From Leishmania mexicana MHOM/GT/2001/U1103 (lineage: Eukaryota > Euglenozoa > Kinetoplastea > Trypanosomatida > Trypanosomatidae), in assembly GCF_000234665.1 (NCBI RefSeq), contig NC_018312.1, forward strand, positions 132,516 to 196,515: a stretch of DNA of 64,000 nt, given 5' to 3'. The notes below the pieces were generated by a model. The model had not been told where the DNA came from. It did not search any database and was given only the letters and a program-made list of their open reading frames with translations. Positions 1 through 11,262 of the stretch are shown one piece after another. The position numbers and the translations under genes were made by a program. Positions within the stretch are counted from its first letter, which is position 1. Every line of letters begins with the position of its first letter.

Positions 1-396
1 CGGAGAACACACACACCAAAGTAAAACGGCAATAAATAACAACGAAACCGATACGGCACGCCATATGTGAAAAATTGCCGACACAACAGAGGGGGCATGG
101 TGCAGCTCGTACGGGAGTGGAGGACACCGGCAAGCGTGCATCGCCCGCACAGCAAAGGAAGAGTGCGAAATGGTCAAAAACGAAGTCGCCCAGAGCACCA
201 CCACGATCTACAAATGACACCAACGATGCTCGACAGAAAGGATGCAGATATACTCAAGAACAGGTACCACCAGGATTGTGCACAGCAAGTGACCTCCCGT
301 GAAGGTAGAATAACGACACAAAAAAAAAACGCCGCGGAACAGGAGAGAGCACATACGAGCCTTGTCGAGACCCGGAACATTTTCGCCTCCCACGCA
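1..396. other. Intergenic, purine-rich on + strand
   Basis: No coding region is supported here. The DNA is A/G-rich on the plus strand, as in the other intergenic stretches of the left gene run. It lies downstream of HSP20 and beyond the first arm of the inverted repeat, so it is either distal HSP20 3' UTR or spacer. Confidence 0.5.
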
Positions 397-1050
397 TCAC
401 TCCACACCGAGCACGCCGGTGAATATACGCATAAGACTGCAGCTCACCTACGTCTGCTGTGCTACAGCGAAACCCTGGCCAGCCAGGGCGAACCGCCCTG
501 CCGACGGATCGGGCCGATGCGCCTTGCGGGCTCTTCTCGTCCTTCCTCGTCCCCCCTTCGCACACGTGCGGCGCCATCGACACCACACGGAGACTCGCGT
601 GGGCTGCATGCCTTGATCCATGCGGTCCGTGTCCGGGCTCCTGCTCGAGGGCGCGAGCGGTGGCGTCCGTCGCGCGGGTAGTAGGGCGTGGTCCAGGCGC
701 ATGCCGGGGGAGTTCGAGGAGGGGGCGGGCCAGCCTCAGGCCATCCTCCTCCGAAACCCGGCACAGCATAGCACGACGTGGCCACTCTCCACATGGGCGC
801 CTGGAGGGCTCGACGGCGCCATTCAGGGGTGTTCTCGCCCTGCTTCCGGCATCCGTGCCTCCTCAGCCCGCCCGGTCGGGTGGAGGAGGTGCCGCCTGCT
901 TTCGCACGCGTGCGTCTCGGCGCTGATCGGTATCGACACCCTCGCGCCGCTTTCGCCCGTCACTCCTCCTCGTCTGACCTCTGCATGCCGTGACTGGATG
1001 TGACACACCATGCCGGCTTTGGTTCGCAGCGCGTGCGCACCGCGCTCGCA
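397..1050 (+). repeat. Long inverted repeat, left arm
   Basis: This is a GC-rich ~650 bp block whose reverse complement recurs at 3488-4143. Conceptual translations in two frames across about 459-1003 are identical between the arms, so the arms are identical or nearly so at nucleotide level. It lies about 0.7 kb downstream of the HSP20 stop codon, probably in the 3' UTR or spacer. It has no convincing coding frame and does not match the SIDER-like family elsewhere in the window. It may be a different or older retroposon-derived sequence; that is inference. Confidence 0.85.
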
Positions 1051-1728
1051 CATGCCGACCTTGGGATTTGCTTCAGCACGACGTTACCGTCCGCGGAAGG
1101 GGGTTCGCGGCACTCACACTCCAGCTCCGTCGATGCCACAGGGAGGAGAGGAGGGGCGTGACTGGCTGGCCTGCCCGCATGCGTCGCGACAGGTGAGGCA
1201 CTGCCGTGAGTGTGGGGCAGCAGGGGGCACTCCACCCTCTCCCGAGGCCGCGCGCCTTGCACAGGCGGGGGCGGAGGCTCTGGCAGGTGTGGGACCACCA
1301 CAACGCTAGCGCAGTACTAGGCGGCACGCCCTCAGCGCTCCATGCTGTCGCCGCCACCCACCCGTCGCTGCACCAATCCAAAGCACAGTTAGGTGCCCGT
1401 GCGCAGCCGGGCGAGCATCGTCCCCTATCGTCGCGTAAGCGCAGCACCCGTGTTCCTCTGGGGTGGGACAGCGGCCGCCAAGTGAATTGTGCCATAGTGC
1501 GTCGCAGCGCATATCGCGCCTTCGGGGGAGGTCAGTCTGGCAACTGAGACCGGTGACCAAGTGTGCCATCAGAAGCGAGAAAAGAAGATGTGGCAAAAGC
1601 GAAAGAGCCGTCGGAAGGCCTACGCGAGGCGTCACATTCAGCGGCGTCAGCACGTGCACCCATCCGTCTCTCTCCTCATTCCCTTCTTCTCCTTTTGGTC
1701 GATCATCGTCTCGCCGTATGGCAGCGCG
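1051..1728. other. HSP20 3' flank with GC-rich unidentified block
   Basis: The sequence to about 1560 stays GC-rich and continues directly from the inverted-repeat arm, but is not duplicated at the other arm. It looks unlike normal purine-rich spacer and may be a decayed retroposon. The last ~170 bp before the HSP20 stop are ordinary 3' flank. Reading frames of up to ~140 codons exist here but match no family I recognise. Confidence 0.4.
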
Positions 1729-2196
1729 TTAGTCGATGGTGACTGAGTTGGGCGTTCCAGACCTCGAGTTGCGTAGTTTCGGAATGGACACATTCAGCTG
1801 TTGATCGTTGAAGGTGGCCTTGATTTTGCTGCTGTCGACTGGGGTGGGGAGGTCGAAGCAGCGTTCGAACCGGCCGGTGCCACGCTCCGCAACGAGCAGC
1901 TGGTGCTCGTCCTGCTTTAGGACGTGCTTGCGGTTGCCAGAGATGCAGATGATGCTCGAACTCTCCGTGTACACGCGCAGGTCCTCCTTCTTCACTTCTG
2001 GCAGGTCAGCAACAAGGGTGTAGCCGTCGTCCTGCTCTAATATGTCGACGGCTGGAATCCACGACCCGCGCGAGCGAGATGCGAAGAAGGAGCTGAACAT
2101 TTGACGCGGATGTAAACCAGGAAAGTGGAGGAGAAAGGGGAAGAGGGCGTCGTCGCTGTTGATGAGCGAGTCCCTTTTGTTGCTCGGGCTCCACAT
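1729..2196 (-). CDS. HSP20: Small heat-shock protein HSP20 (alpha-crystallin family)
   Basis: A 155-residue small heat-shock protein, an ATP-independent chaperone that holds unfolding proteins and forms oligomers. An alpha-crystallin domain starts near residue 40 (WIPAVDILEQDDGYTLVADL) and runs to the L-x-V-x-I strand (QLNVSIPK) near residue 140. A short tail ends in V-T-I-D, which resembles the I/V-x-I/V anchoring motif. The frame is open for 41 more codons upstream, but that extension begins at GTG. A pyrimidine-rich run ending in AG at 2262-2263 is a likely splice acceptor inside the extension, giving a ~65 nt 5' UTR before the ATG at 2196. The length fits the 155-residue Leishmania HSP20 as I recall it. 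The gene sits in the loop of the 397-1050/3488-4143 inverted repeat. Confidence 0.93.
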   Translation of the reverse strand: MWSPSNKRDSLINSDDALFPFLLHFPGLHPRQMFSSFFASRSRGSWIPAVDILEQDDGYTLVADLPEVKKEDLRVYTESSSIICISGNRKHVLKQDEHQLLVAERGTGRFERCFDLPTPVDSSKIKATFNDQQLNVSIPKLRNSRSGTPNSVTID

Positions 2197-2261
2197 CGGC
2201 GGCTCGACAAGAAACGGACGAATTGGGAGCACCAAGCACACAAAAAGCAAAGGAAACGCCG

Positions 2262-2263
2262 CT
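2262..2263 (-). promoter_or_regulatory. Probable trans-splice acceptor AG for HSP20
   Basis: On the minus strand a C/T run (CCTTTTCAG) ends in AG about 65 nt before the HSP20 ATG. This is the expected spliced-leader addition context. It also argues that the longer non-ATG reading of HSP20 is not translated. Confidence 0.55.
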
Positions 2264-3487
2264 GAAAAGGGCACCACCAAAAGGGGCGAAACGAAAGGGG
2301 AGGTCGACGTAGACGACACAGTAAGGCAGCGATTGCGCGCGAGAGGTTAGTGGAGAAGGTGAGGAGAACAACTTTTTTAAGACGTGCGTATTGACGTGAG
2401 CAGGAGGGCTCTGGTGGATGTTCTGTGGTTGTCGATTCGAGAATGTGAAATTTGTAGGTGAGGCAGTTGCCATCCTCATTCCGTAAGCACCCACACGTAT
2501 GCGAGAGAGAGGGGGAGAGAACGAGCAGGGTGAAAAAAAGGCATGGCAGGTTGGACGCAGAAGGGAGCAACCGAGAGCATGTCTGACAGGGCACAAATAT
2601 CGGAAGCCACGACAGTGGAGTCGCACTCGCGCTGACAGCGCACGGACCCTCTTTCATGAAGAATCGCGCTTTCACGCCGCGTGCGTCTGCGAAGATCAGA
2701 GGGGAGAGACAGCGTTCTCCCGTCAGCTTCACCTGCGTTGGACCTTCACGGCCCTATGCTCTGTCCTTCGCACCACAAACGTGTCTACTTGCACGGCGCG
2801 TCGAGGGAAGCAAGAAAGAAAGAAAGAGCGACAGCGTGGGTTGGACTCGCAAGAACGCAACGACCGTCGCGTTCCTTTTCATGCTTAAGGGTGGGGCAAG
2901 GGAGGAATGCCAATGACAGGAGAACATGGAGAACCCAAAACACAAGAAAAACAAGCACCAGCCTTGAGAGCCATGGCATCCACGGGGACACAGACCCACA
3001 TACAAACACCCAAATACGCGGAACCAGAGAGAGAAACTAACATAACGAAATCAATGCGTATCGTGCATCCCAGCGTGCAGATATACGCGTACGTGTGAGG
3101 GGGCTGGAGGTAGGTGCGCCGCACCACCGTCCCCCACCCCGGCCCCTTCGAATCTTTCCGCAAGGAGCGCACACACACGCACCTGTATACGCACGTAATA
3201 TTCGCACACCCATGGGAGAGAAAAAAAAGGAAAACACAAGATCGAAAAATGTACGGCAGGCCAAGCGAAACAGCGACGCGAACGACAAACGAAAAGGCGG
3301 TAAGTGAAGAGTGACAGTCACAAAAAAAGGGAACGAGCAAGCAAAGATCGGAGACTCACAGACTGCAGCACACACACACCTAAAAAAAAGAAAGTGAACG
3401 AGAGGAGCACAGACTTGGACACATGCGGTAAAGTCTCTCTGGAAAAAAGATCCCTCTCTCCTAGAAAAACAGGAACAAGGATTTAGG
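2264..3487. other. Intergenic upstream of HSP20
   Basis: No gene is supported. The plus strand is purine-rich, so the transcribed minus strand is pyrimidine-rich, as expected before a trans-spliced gene. It holds several short A tracts and CA-rich runs. Confidence 0.5.
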
Positions 3488-4143
3488 ACTGTGAGCACGG
3501 TGCGCACGCGCTGCGAACCAAAGCCGGCATGGTGTGTCACATCCAGTCACGGCATGCAGAGGTCAGACGAGGAGGAGTGACGGGCGAAAGCGGCGCGAGG
3601 GTGTCGATACCGATCAGCGCCGAGACGCACGCGTGCGAAAGCAGGCGGCACCTCCTCCACCCGACCGGGCGGGCTGAGGAGGCACGGATGCCGGAAGCAG
3701 GGCGAGAACACCCCTGAATGGCGCCGTCGAGCCCTCCAGGCGCCCATGTGGAGAGTGGCCACGTCGTGCTATGCTGTGCCGGGTTTCGGAGGAGGATGGC
3801 CTGAGGCTGGCCCGCCCCCTCCTCGAACTCCCCCGGCATGCGCCTGGACCACGCCCTACTACCCGCGCGACGGACGCCACCGCTCGCGCCCTCGAGCAGG
3901 AGCCCGGACACGGACCGCATGGATCAAGGCATGCAGCCCACGCGAGTCTCCGTGTGGTGTCGATGGCGCCGCACGTGTGCGAAGGGGGGACGAGGAAGGA
4001 CGAGAAGAGCCCGCAAGGCGCATCGGCCCGATCCGTCGGCAGGGCGGTTCGCCCTGGCTGGCCAGGGTTTCGCTGTAGCACAGCAGACGTAGGTGAGCTG
4101 CAGTCTTATGCGTATATTCACCGGCGTGCTCGGTGTGGAGTGA
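3488..4143 (-). repeat. Long inverted repeat, right arm
   Basis: This is the reverse complement of 397-1050, with no difference seen over the ~545 bp I could compare through matching translations. Homology ends abruptly at both edges (near GTGCTCAC at 3488 and GGAGTGA at 4143). A run of ten A lies ~25 bp past the right edge. It lies ~1.3 kb upstream of the HSP20 start and ~3.5 kb downstream of the phosphodiesterase stop. Confidence 0.85.
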
Positions 4144-7100
4144 CGTCTCGGAAGCGGAGCCAAAAGGCGAAAAAAAAAATTAAAGTCACTCTCTCACAAC
4201 ACGAGGCGGAAAACAAAGGAAGTGGGTTTACAAGTAGAGAGATCCGGAGATGAGATGCGCGCCGAGACCTCCTCCCCCTCCCCCACCACCACACACAACA
4301 AAGAGGGACACGTACAAGACTATCGTCTCAATCGTCAACAAGCATACAAGAAAAAAAAACAAAGCGCACAGCACAGTCACAGACGCACGCATGCAGAGAC
4401 ATACAAAGACAAAAAAAAGGTGAGCGGTGGTAAAGGAAAGAGGTAGGAGGGAGACGGACACCACCGAGTGCCACCGTGCACTCCAACGCACAGCTCCCGC
4501 AAAAGGCGCGTAGTAGTAGCAAAGGGGGAAAAAACAGGAAAAAGGTGCCAAGCGAGCGGAAGGGAGGGGGAGGAAGGAAAAGAGTGAGGAGGAGAAGACT
4601 ATACATGCTTTTGTGTCCGTGTCAAGAATGCACCCTTTTTTTTATCAACTGCCCTGCTACACGTTGTTGGTATCCCTCAGTTGTTCATGGAGTAGGTGAG
4701 CTGCTGTTGTTGCTGCTGTGTGAGACCGTTTTCTGTGTTCGTTTTCCGCATGAGTATCTCTCAGCCCCTCTCTCTTCCACTGTTGAGAAATGTCGTCTGC
4801 TTTATTTTTTCTGGCTTCAGATTGCCGGCCGCGGCAGCCCCCTCCTCCTCCCTCCCCCCCCCCTCCCACAGCATCCTCAGATGAAACAAAGAACAACATT
4901 AACACGCCTATATCTGCCGCCTGAGGAAAGCGATACCCAAGAGAAAGGAGCGAGCAGGAGGCAGCGGGGAGAAGGTAGAGATGAGGGGGCGACGGTCAGC
5001 ACAGGCTGACGGGCAGATGCAGGGATCAGCATGGTGAAAAGCACCCATTCAACGAGCACGCGTGAGAGAAAAAGTGTGTGAGAGCACAAACATGCATACA
5101 CCCAAAAGAAAAAAAAGAGGTTTTAACGTGGCCCCGGTGACGAAACGGAGAAACCAAAAGAGGTGCGTGGGGTGGCAGTAGCGAACACTCTCCGCGAGAG
5201 AAATGTTCGTCAGAGGCCCGTCTTATGATGGCCCCTTGCGCAAGATTCAGAGAAGGGGAAGACTTGTAGACCAAATAGAGATGTGCTACACATCCGCGTG
5301 CCGCCATCTGTCTGAAGGAGGAGGGAGGAGGAAGTAGAGAGGGGATGCAGGCAGACTCACATATGCAGACAAACAAACCTTACACAGGGATGCCTGCACA
5401 CGTGGATGATAGTGCGTGTGTGTGCGTGTGTCGTCCGTTGCCTTGTAGAGAAGCAGATGCGAATAAGGTGGATCACTCACGCACATACACACAGACTGGA
5501 GTCCTTTTTTTCTTTTCGGGACAAGGGGCAGGGGGCCGGTAGAGCTGCTACCAGAGGAAAGCAAAAGAGGTCAGGAGCTGCCCATACACTGGGGCAACTC
5601 CATATCAACGGCAAAGAAGAAAGGGCGGAGGAAGAGGCGTTTTGGTTGATCCGATTTCGTTTGTATCTCTTTCTGCTGGATCGACTGCCGTCTTTTTTTT
5701 TCGTTGCGTTTCAGGCACTTGACGCCACTGCATGTCTGATTCGGTCGTGTGTGTGTGTGTGTGTGTGTGCGTCCTGGAACGACTTTCGTAGGGCTCACTA
5801 GAGGGACGCATGCCTCAACAAGCTCACAGGACCGAAGCGTGCATGTCTGAAGTGGGGAGAATCAAGCAGAGCAAACGATAGGACGACTAAACTAGCGAAA
5901 ATAAAAGAGACAGCGCGGTGACACAACTTATGGAGACGGCAGCCGAGAGGCGGAACAAGAAGGCTGTGTGGGGAGCGCGCAGCAACCAAAGGGAGCGAGA
6001 GAGAAGGTGAAAGGCACGGAGGAGGCATTCCTGGCGATGCACCCTGGATCCAGATGAAAGGTTGGAGGACAGAGGCGTACACACCTAATGATGAGCAAAA
6101 CAGAAAAACGAAGCAGTATCAAAGAAGCTGCGTGTACACTTCGACGACGTTCAACACGTGTTTCGATGGCATTCGTGTTAGTGTGCACGCTCTCATTTTA
6201 CGCTGTCTTCCGTTGCGGTTGGTGTGGTGGTTTTCTCTTTTCCTTTGCCCAGTGTCGCCCGCCAAAAGACACCCACACGCACCCCCTCTTCCTCCTCTTC
6301 CTGCCACCTCCTCCTCCCTCGTTCGCTCCGGCCTCAAGAAATGTTTTTTCCCATATTTTTCTGTGCCCATTGGCCATTGCTGCACATCCAAGCATGGCTC
6401 TCCGTCCAAGCCATTCGCTGTCCTACCTCGCAGACTTCCCGTGAGAGAGAGTCTTCATCCTCAGCTGGCCTCAACAGTTCCCATGGCAAAGAAAAGAAAA
6501 AAAGAAGGATGTCCTGACATCGATTAAAACGAGAATCTAACGCAATAAGAAGTGTGATGTCCACTACCCAGGACACATGAATGGACGCTAAACACATACC
6601 TCATACAATATCTGCCGGGGGGGGGGCTGTCGTAAAGAGAGATGGTGAGTTGATAAATGAGAAGGGGAGTTTGTAGTGCGCGCATGAGAAGGACGAAGCA
6701 CCGAAAAACACGCAAGTGCGTGATAGCGACTCGTTCTCCATTGCCGAGCACGCCCTCTCCCGAGACAAAAGCCAAGGCGCAGGGAGAAAGGGGAAGGGGA
6801 GAAAGGCGAAAGAGGCATCCGACACCACGTCAGCAGCAACAAGACCAGCGGCTAAACAAGAGGCACACGTAAAAAAAAATGAGGGAAGGAGCTGCGACGG
6901 CAGCAAGGGGAGGGGGAGCAGGGGAGATCAAGAGAAGACGTGGACAAGAGCCAACACATGGAAAGAGGAAGGGAGCGAGTTGAGACAACTGTAGCACACG
7001 CGAGATAGAAAAGGAGGTAAAAAAGAGACAAGGGGGGGTAGAGGGAGGGTGGCAGAGCCACGGTACGCAGTTGACAGGGGACAGTCACAGTGACGGGTGC

Positions 7101-7666
7101 CTGGCACCCTCCTCATGCTGTCCTACATTTCACAGAGAGAGGTCACGAGAACACGCGCAGGGAGAGACACATACACGCGCGGAAGAAAAACAGTGAGAAG
7201 GGTTCCAGTACGAAAACGAAAGAGAGCACAGCGAAATGAAGCACGTAATAAGAAGGCAGAGAAGCTGAGAAACCCTGTGGTGGGAGAGGGGAGGGGAGTG
7301 GGAGAGACCGTTAACAGCAACAGAACTTATACTGACAAAAAAAAAGAGAAGTACACGAAACTAGAAAAAATGTGGCACAACGCAAAATGAAAAGGTTTTC
7401 CACAAATAGGGCACACGAAAACTTTACATGATGCCAAAGCACACTCTCCTCCTCCCGTCGTTGCTTTATCTACTGGGCCTGTGACTCTCTTGTGCTCACT
7501 CGCCCTTCTTGCATATCACGCACGCCCCCCCCCTCCTTCGCTCGGTCCCTTCCCTCTCCACCCGCTCATCTTCGGATCTCTTCTGTTTTGTTTGCCTTTG
7601 CCGCATCACATCCGCGAAGGGACGCCTTTCGGCTTATTGATCACGCACGCCCGCTACTGACTCGAC
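4144..7666. other. Long gene-free spacer / phosphodiesterase 3' flank
   Basis: About 3.5 kb with no supported gene. The plus strand is mostly A/G-rich, with local exceptions such as 4600-4880 and 6130-6480. It contains a (TG)n tract at about 5748-5770 and many short A tracts. It is most likely the long 3' UTR of the phosphodiesterase plus spacer. Confidence 0.5.
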
Positions 7667-9811
7667 CTACTGCGCCTCCTCCGTTTTGCGCCGCCAGTAC
7701 TCCTTGTTGTCAATACACATATTCACTGCAAAGGTCATAAATGGCAGTAGCGCCGAGATCGCCTCCAGCATAGGCTGCACAATATACATCATAAACGACA
7801 CCTGACCCTTCGGGAACTCCTCCGCCTCCTTCGTCCGGTCCATGAAGGGCGAGATGGAGAGGTTCAGCTTCCGCTCGGCGTCACCTTGGAGGTAAAACTC
7901 CTTCGAGATGTTCTTGGCCCACTCAGCGTAGATATGGTTGGGCCGCGCGCAGTTCGAAATATCGGCCATCTTGATCGACATGGAGAGAGCGAGCCGCACA
8001 TCTTCCTTCTTCGAGTGCCAGTCGCTCGTCTCCGACATGCGCACCTGGAAGTTCTTGAAGATACGCGCATGATTGCCCATGTCCGTCGCCAGCACCATCT
8101 CCAGTATGGTCTCCCGCACAAGCTGTCGCTGCTCGTCCGACAACGTCGCGAAGATGTTGTAGCGTGGGTTGCGCAGCAGCTCAAAAGTGCAGGCAAGGTG
8201 ATGATTCTCCAGAATAGACCTGTCGTTGTAGAGAGTGGCGAGGTAGGCGCCAGTGCGGGAGTGGAAGTTGTTGTTGAGGCCCGGGTGGTCAAAGTCGTGT
8301 ACGGCGCCGGCGATGATGCCTGCGAAGATCTCTTCTTTGCTCAAGCAGCACTTCTCGCAAAGCCCGGCCACCATCATGATGTAGTAGTTAATTTGCGTCA
8401 CATCCGCGCCGTGCATGGCGTTGTGGTATGGGTTCGGGTGGTAGGCGCTCTGCACAGCTACGAGGAAGCGGCGCAATACGGCGTCGTCTAGGTTGAAGTA
8501 GCGGACCAAGTCCAGCTTGTAGATGAGGAGGTACGCCGTGAAGAAGAGGGCGTTGCCGTCAGTGATGATCTCCAGCTGAATGGTGTCGTAGTCCCAGCGG
8601 TCGATTCCCTTAAAGATCTCGAACGCCTCTGCAATAACCTGGCCGTTGCCGTTTGCCTCCATCTGCTTCCGAATCTCGGGCCGCTGCAGCACACCTGAGA
8701 TGTCACTCAGCTTCATGTCGGGGCTTAACGGAAACGCGCAGCGAATGCAGAACGAGAGCACCTCGTCCGGGTCCTCCTCATGTGGAATGTGCTCAGGAGA
8801 CCACAAGGTGTGCTGGAAGCTCTGTGCACCTCCCTCGTCGTAGAGTTGGTCAAGTGGGTGCTTTGTGACTATCTGCTCCTCTCGGGCCTGGAGACGTCGC
8901 TCGAGGTTGCGCACCTCGCGGCCAACCACCATGGCGCGGTGGGAGTGCAGCGCCGACTCCTCTCGTAGGGGGCGCACCGTGGGCAGCAGCTTGTCTACGT
9001 AGGTGGTGTGCTGCTTCGTCGCAGCGGTGTTCACCGTCAACTCACACTCCAGCTTCTCCGCGTCAGCCTCCCGCGCGCTCGAGTCGCTGCTCGCACGGTT
9101 GTACTGCAACGCACGTGTCAAGGGGTGCACCGCAAAGCGGAAGACCTCCCGCGCGTTCGGTGAGGACCCATCCGACACCATATCCATCGGAACCACAAAT
9201 GGGTACGTTCGCGAGGGGTCTTTGCTATTGAAGATGGTGAAGCTGGCATCCTTTCGGGTCGGGTTGACTGAGATAATCATTGCCTTGGATTTGATCACGG
9301 CTGTAGCTATGGACTTGAAGAAAGGAGCCCATGTGAAGCCGACCCCGGCAGCCTGCTTTGCGTGTCCCAGCTCCTCATCTGTGTAGCTGCGCGCGTACAC
9401 AGAGCCAGTGCTCTTCTCATGGTACGACACCACCATGCTTTCCGTCTCAGGGTCACAAAAGAGAAGCAGCGTACCTCGCAGCACCGCCTTAGCACGGTCG
9501 CTCATGGCCAGGGCACCGTACTCCTTGACGTACTTGTCCTTGCCCAACAGCCTTGGGGCATTGCCGGAGGAAGCCGTGTTCACCGAACCTGTATGCGTCG
9601 ATGGGGTGTGTGATGGTACGACCGCAGGGGACAGTCGCGGTGCAGCCTGGGCCGGCAGTCGCGCAGCCGCTGCAAACTCCTCGGCGCGGTCAGCGCTGGA
9701 AGAAATGTCGACCGTTTTCTTGCAGACTGGATGCATCTGCATCTCGTTGGAGGATGGCGGCGGCGCCGGCGTCAGCGCCGCCGTGGGCTGCTTCGTATTT
9801 CCGCTGCCCAT
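7667..9811 (-). CDS. Class I cyclic-nucleotide phosphodiesterase
   Basis: A 714-residue enzyme predicted to hydrolyse cAMP (and/or cGMP) to the 5'-monophosphate. The C-terminal ~330 residues form the PDEase I catalytic domain. Metal-site motifs are HNAMHG near residue 463 and HDFDHPG near residue 505. The substrate-site glutamine is in FPKGQVSFM, after the SPFMDR segment. The N-terminal half has a Pro/Ala-rich leader, an unassigned ~150-residue domain (about 90-240) and a short helical stretch; I see no FYVE or clear GAF domain. The first ATG (9811) follows a good splice acceptor at 9915-9916; an upstream in-frame extension starts with GTG. The protein begins MGSGNT, an N-myristoylation consensus. 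Which of the kinetoplastid PDE classes A-D it belongs to I cannot settle; D-like is a guess from memory of synteny. Confidence 0.93.
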   Translation of the reverse strand: MGSGNTKQPTAALTPAPPPSSNEMQMHPVCKKTVDISSSADRAEEFAAAARLPAQAAPRLSPAVVPSHTPSTHTGSVNTASSGNAPRLLGKDKYVKEYGALAMSDRAKAVLRGTLLLFCDPETESMVVSYHEKSTGSVYARSYTDEELGHAKQAAGVGFTWAPFFKSIATAVIKSKAMIISVNPTRKDASFTIFNSKDPSRTYPFVVPMDMVSDGSSPNAREVFRFAVHPLTRALQYNRASSDSSAREADAEKLECELTVNTAATKQHTTYVDKLLPTVRPLREESALHSHRAMVVGREVRNLERRLQAREEQIVTKHPLDQLYDEGGAQSFQHTLWSPEHIPHEEDPDEVLSFCIRCAFPLSPDMKLSDISGVLQRPEIRKQMEANGNGQVIAEAFEIFKGIDRWDYDTIQLEIITDGNALFFTAYLLIYKLDLVRYFNLDDAVLRRFLVAVQSAYHPNPYHNAMHGADVTQINYYIMMVAGLCEKCCLSKEEIFAGIIAGAVHDFDHPGLNNNFHSRTGAYLATLYNDRSILENHHLACTFELLRNPRYNIFATLSDEQRQLVRETILEMVLATDMGNHARIFKNFQVRMSETSDWHSKKEDVRLALSMSIKMADISNCARPNHIYAEWAKNISKEFYLQGDAERKLNLSISPFMDRTKEAEEFPKGQVSFMMYIVQPMLEAISALLPFMTFAVNMCIDNKEYWRRKTEEAQ

Positions 9812-9914
9812 ACTCAACACACGACAAGACACCAACACAAGACAATGAGAGCACGAGAAGGCTGGTGGGTGTAAAGACACCCAAACTCACGCACGTGCAG
9901 AGCACAGAAACACG

Positions 9915-9916
9915 CT
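9915..9916 (-). promoter_or_regulatory. Probable trans-splice acceptor for the phosphodiesterase
   Basis: A minus-strand pyrimidine run (CCTCTTCCTCTTTGTGGTCTC) ends in AG about 103 nt before the ATG at 9811. No other ATG lies between, which supports the chosen start. Confidence 0.5.
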
Positions 9917-11262
9917 GAGACCACAAAGAGGAAGAGGCACTGAAAGGCTCCTCCTCTCGCTTCCTTGCACCGCTCCTTCGTCACTCTTCTCCCCATGTAT
10001 GGGTGAAGGAGTACCTGCCTCGTCGGCGTGTGTTCTGCGGAGCGGGTGCGTGTACGTTTACATCTACGACTAAGCTTCGGTCTCTCTCTGCCTGGCTGTC
10101 AGCGCGCGCAAGCAAACAGGAAAGTGTAAAAAAGAGGAAGCAGGCAAGCAACAGCGCATGGCCGTAGCTCTCTGCAGCAGTGGGAAGGAGTGGCGAGAGG
10201 TAGTGCAAACACACCCACACGCGCAGAAGGGGGACGGCGGCGGGAGGTCAGGGACCAAGTGACACGAGGACAGTGAAGAATTATATCACAGGGCACAGAG
10301 AGAGGGAGCCGTTGGTGCAGAAAAAACGCGGAGATGTGGTTCGCTCTCCCTGTCTCCGCGGTTTTGATTCCTTCTTGTTTCGTGCAAGCGAATGGGAAGC
10401 TGAATGGGCGGAGGGCAATCGCGTATCCTCGCACCCTCGGCGTAAAGGCGTATATGTCAGTGATGAGGAGATACTGAGGCGCAGTGAAGGGGGAAAGATA
10501 CAAAATGGAAAAGGCGGTGGTAATGGTGGAGGTGATTGTGCCGATCGCAACGCGAAGGCAAGGGGAGCGCCAGCGCATATCCGAACAGACGCGGGCGCTC
10601 AGACGACGCACACGGCAAAGAGAAACGATCAAACGTGTACGTTCGTTTGCCGTGCATTGAGGAGAACGTGAACAGGTGCAGAGGTGTCTGAGAGGCAACA
10701 GAGAGAGCGTGTGCCCGGTGCACGACGGCAAACGAGCCGTTCAGTCGTGTTGGGCAGTAAGGAAGGACACGTATTTACCGGCTGTGAACGTGCTACGAGA
10801 GGGCGGCTCTCCCTCCTCCCCTCCCCCTCCCTCACTCTACCCTTTTCGTTGCTTTTGTTCCTCTTGCTCGACTGCCGCCGTCGTGGCAGGAACGGCACTG
10901 CCACCGTTCTGTGTCTATATGTGTGTTAGTATGTGTGTGTGCGTGTGCGTCCGTACGTTTCTTTTTCTTTCATCTGAGTGCGCGTGTTGAGATGGCCGAT
11001 GCAGAACAAAAAAAAGGACAACGAGTACGCCAGCACACAAGGCGGTGAGGCACTGCGCGGTGTTGCCTCGTTTTCCGTGACTTCGTTACGGTACAGATGA
11101 AGTCACGACAGATACAAACACGTCTTTTCAGAAGGACAGCACAGAGTGACCGACAAGATGGGAAAGGGCACACAGAGGCACGCAAACGGAACGGAAGGAA
11201 AGCCCCCCCTCTTCAGCGCCAATGGTACTGTCTCCCTCAACCCCCCCCCCTCAGACTCGGCA
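9917..11262. other. Intergenic spacer
   Basis: No gene supported. It is the upstream flank of the phosphodiesterase and the 3' flank of the next minus-strand gene. A TG-rich run lies near 10915-10950. Confidence 0.5.

Noticed and set aside
1729..2319. Longer HSP20 with a hydrophobic, signal-like N-terminus
   Set aside because: The extension starts at a non-ATG codon and includes a likely splice acceptor at 2262-2263. The 155-residue form fits the family.
3614..4081. ~155-codon frame repeated at 459-926
   Set aside because: It is just the inverted-repeat arm read twice. Overlapping frames on both strands are equally open owing to high GC, and none resembles a protein family.
5748..5770. (TG)n tract as a regulatory element
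   Set aside because: Simple dinucleotide repeats are common throughout this genome type; no specific context suggests function.
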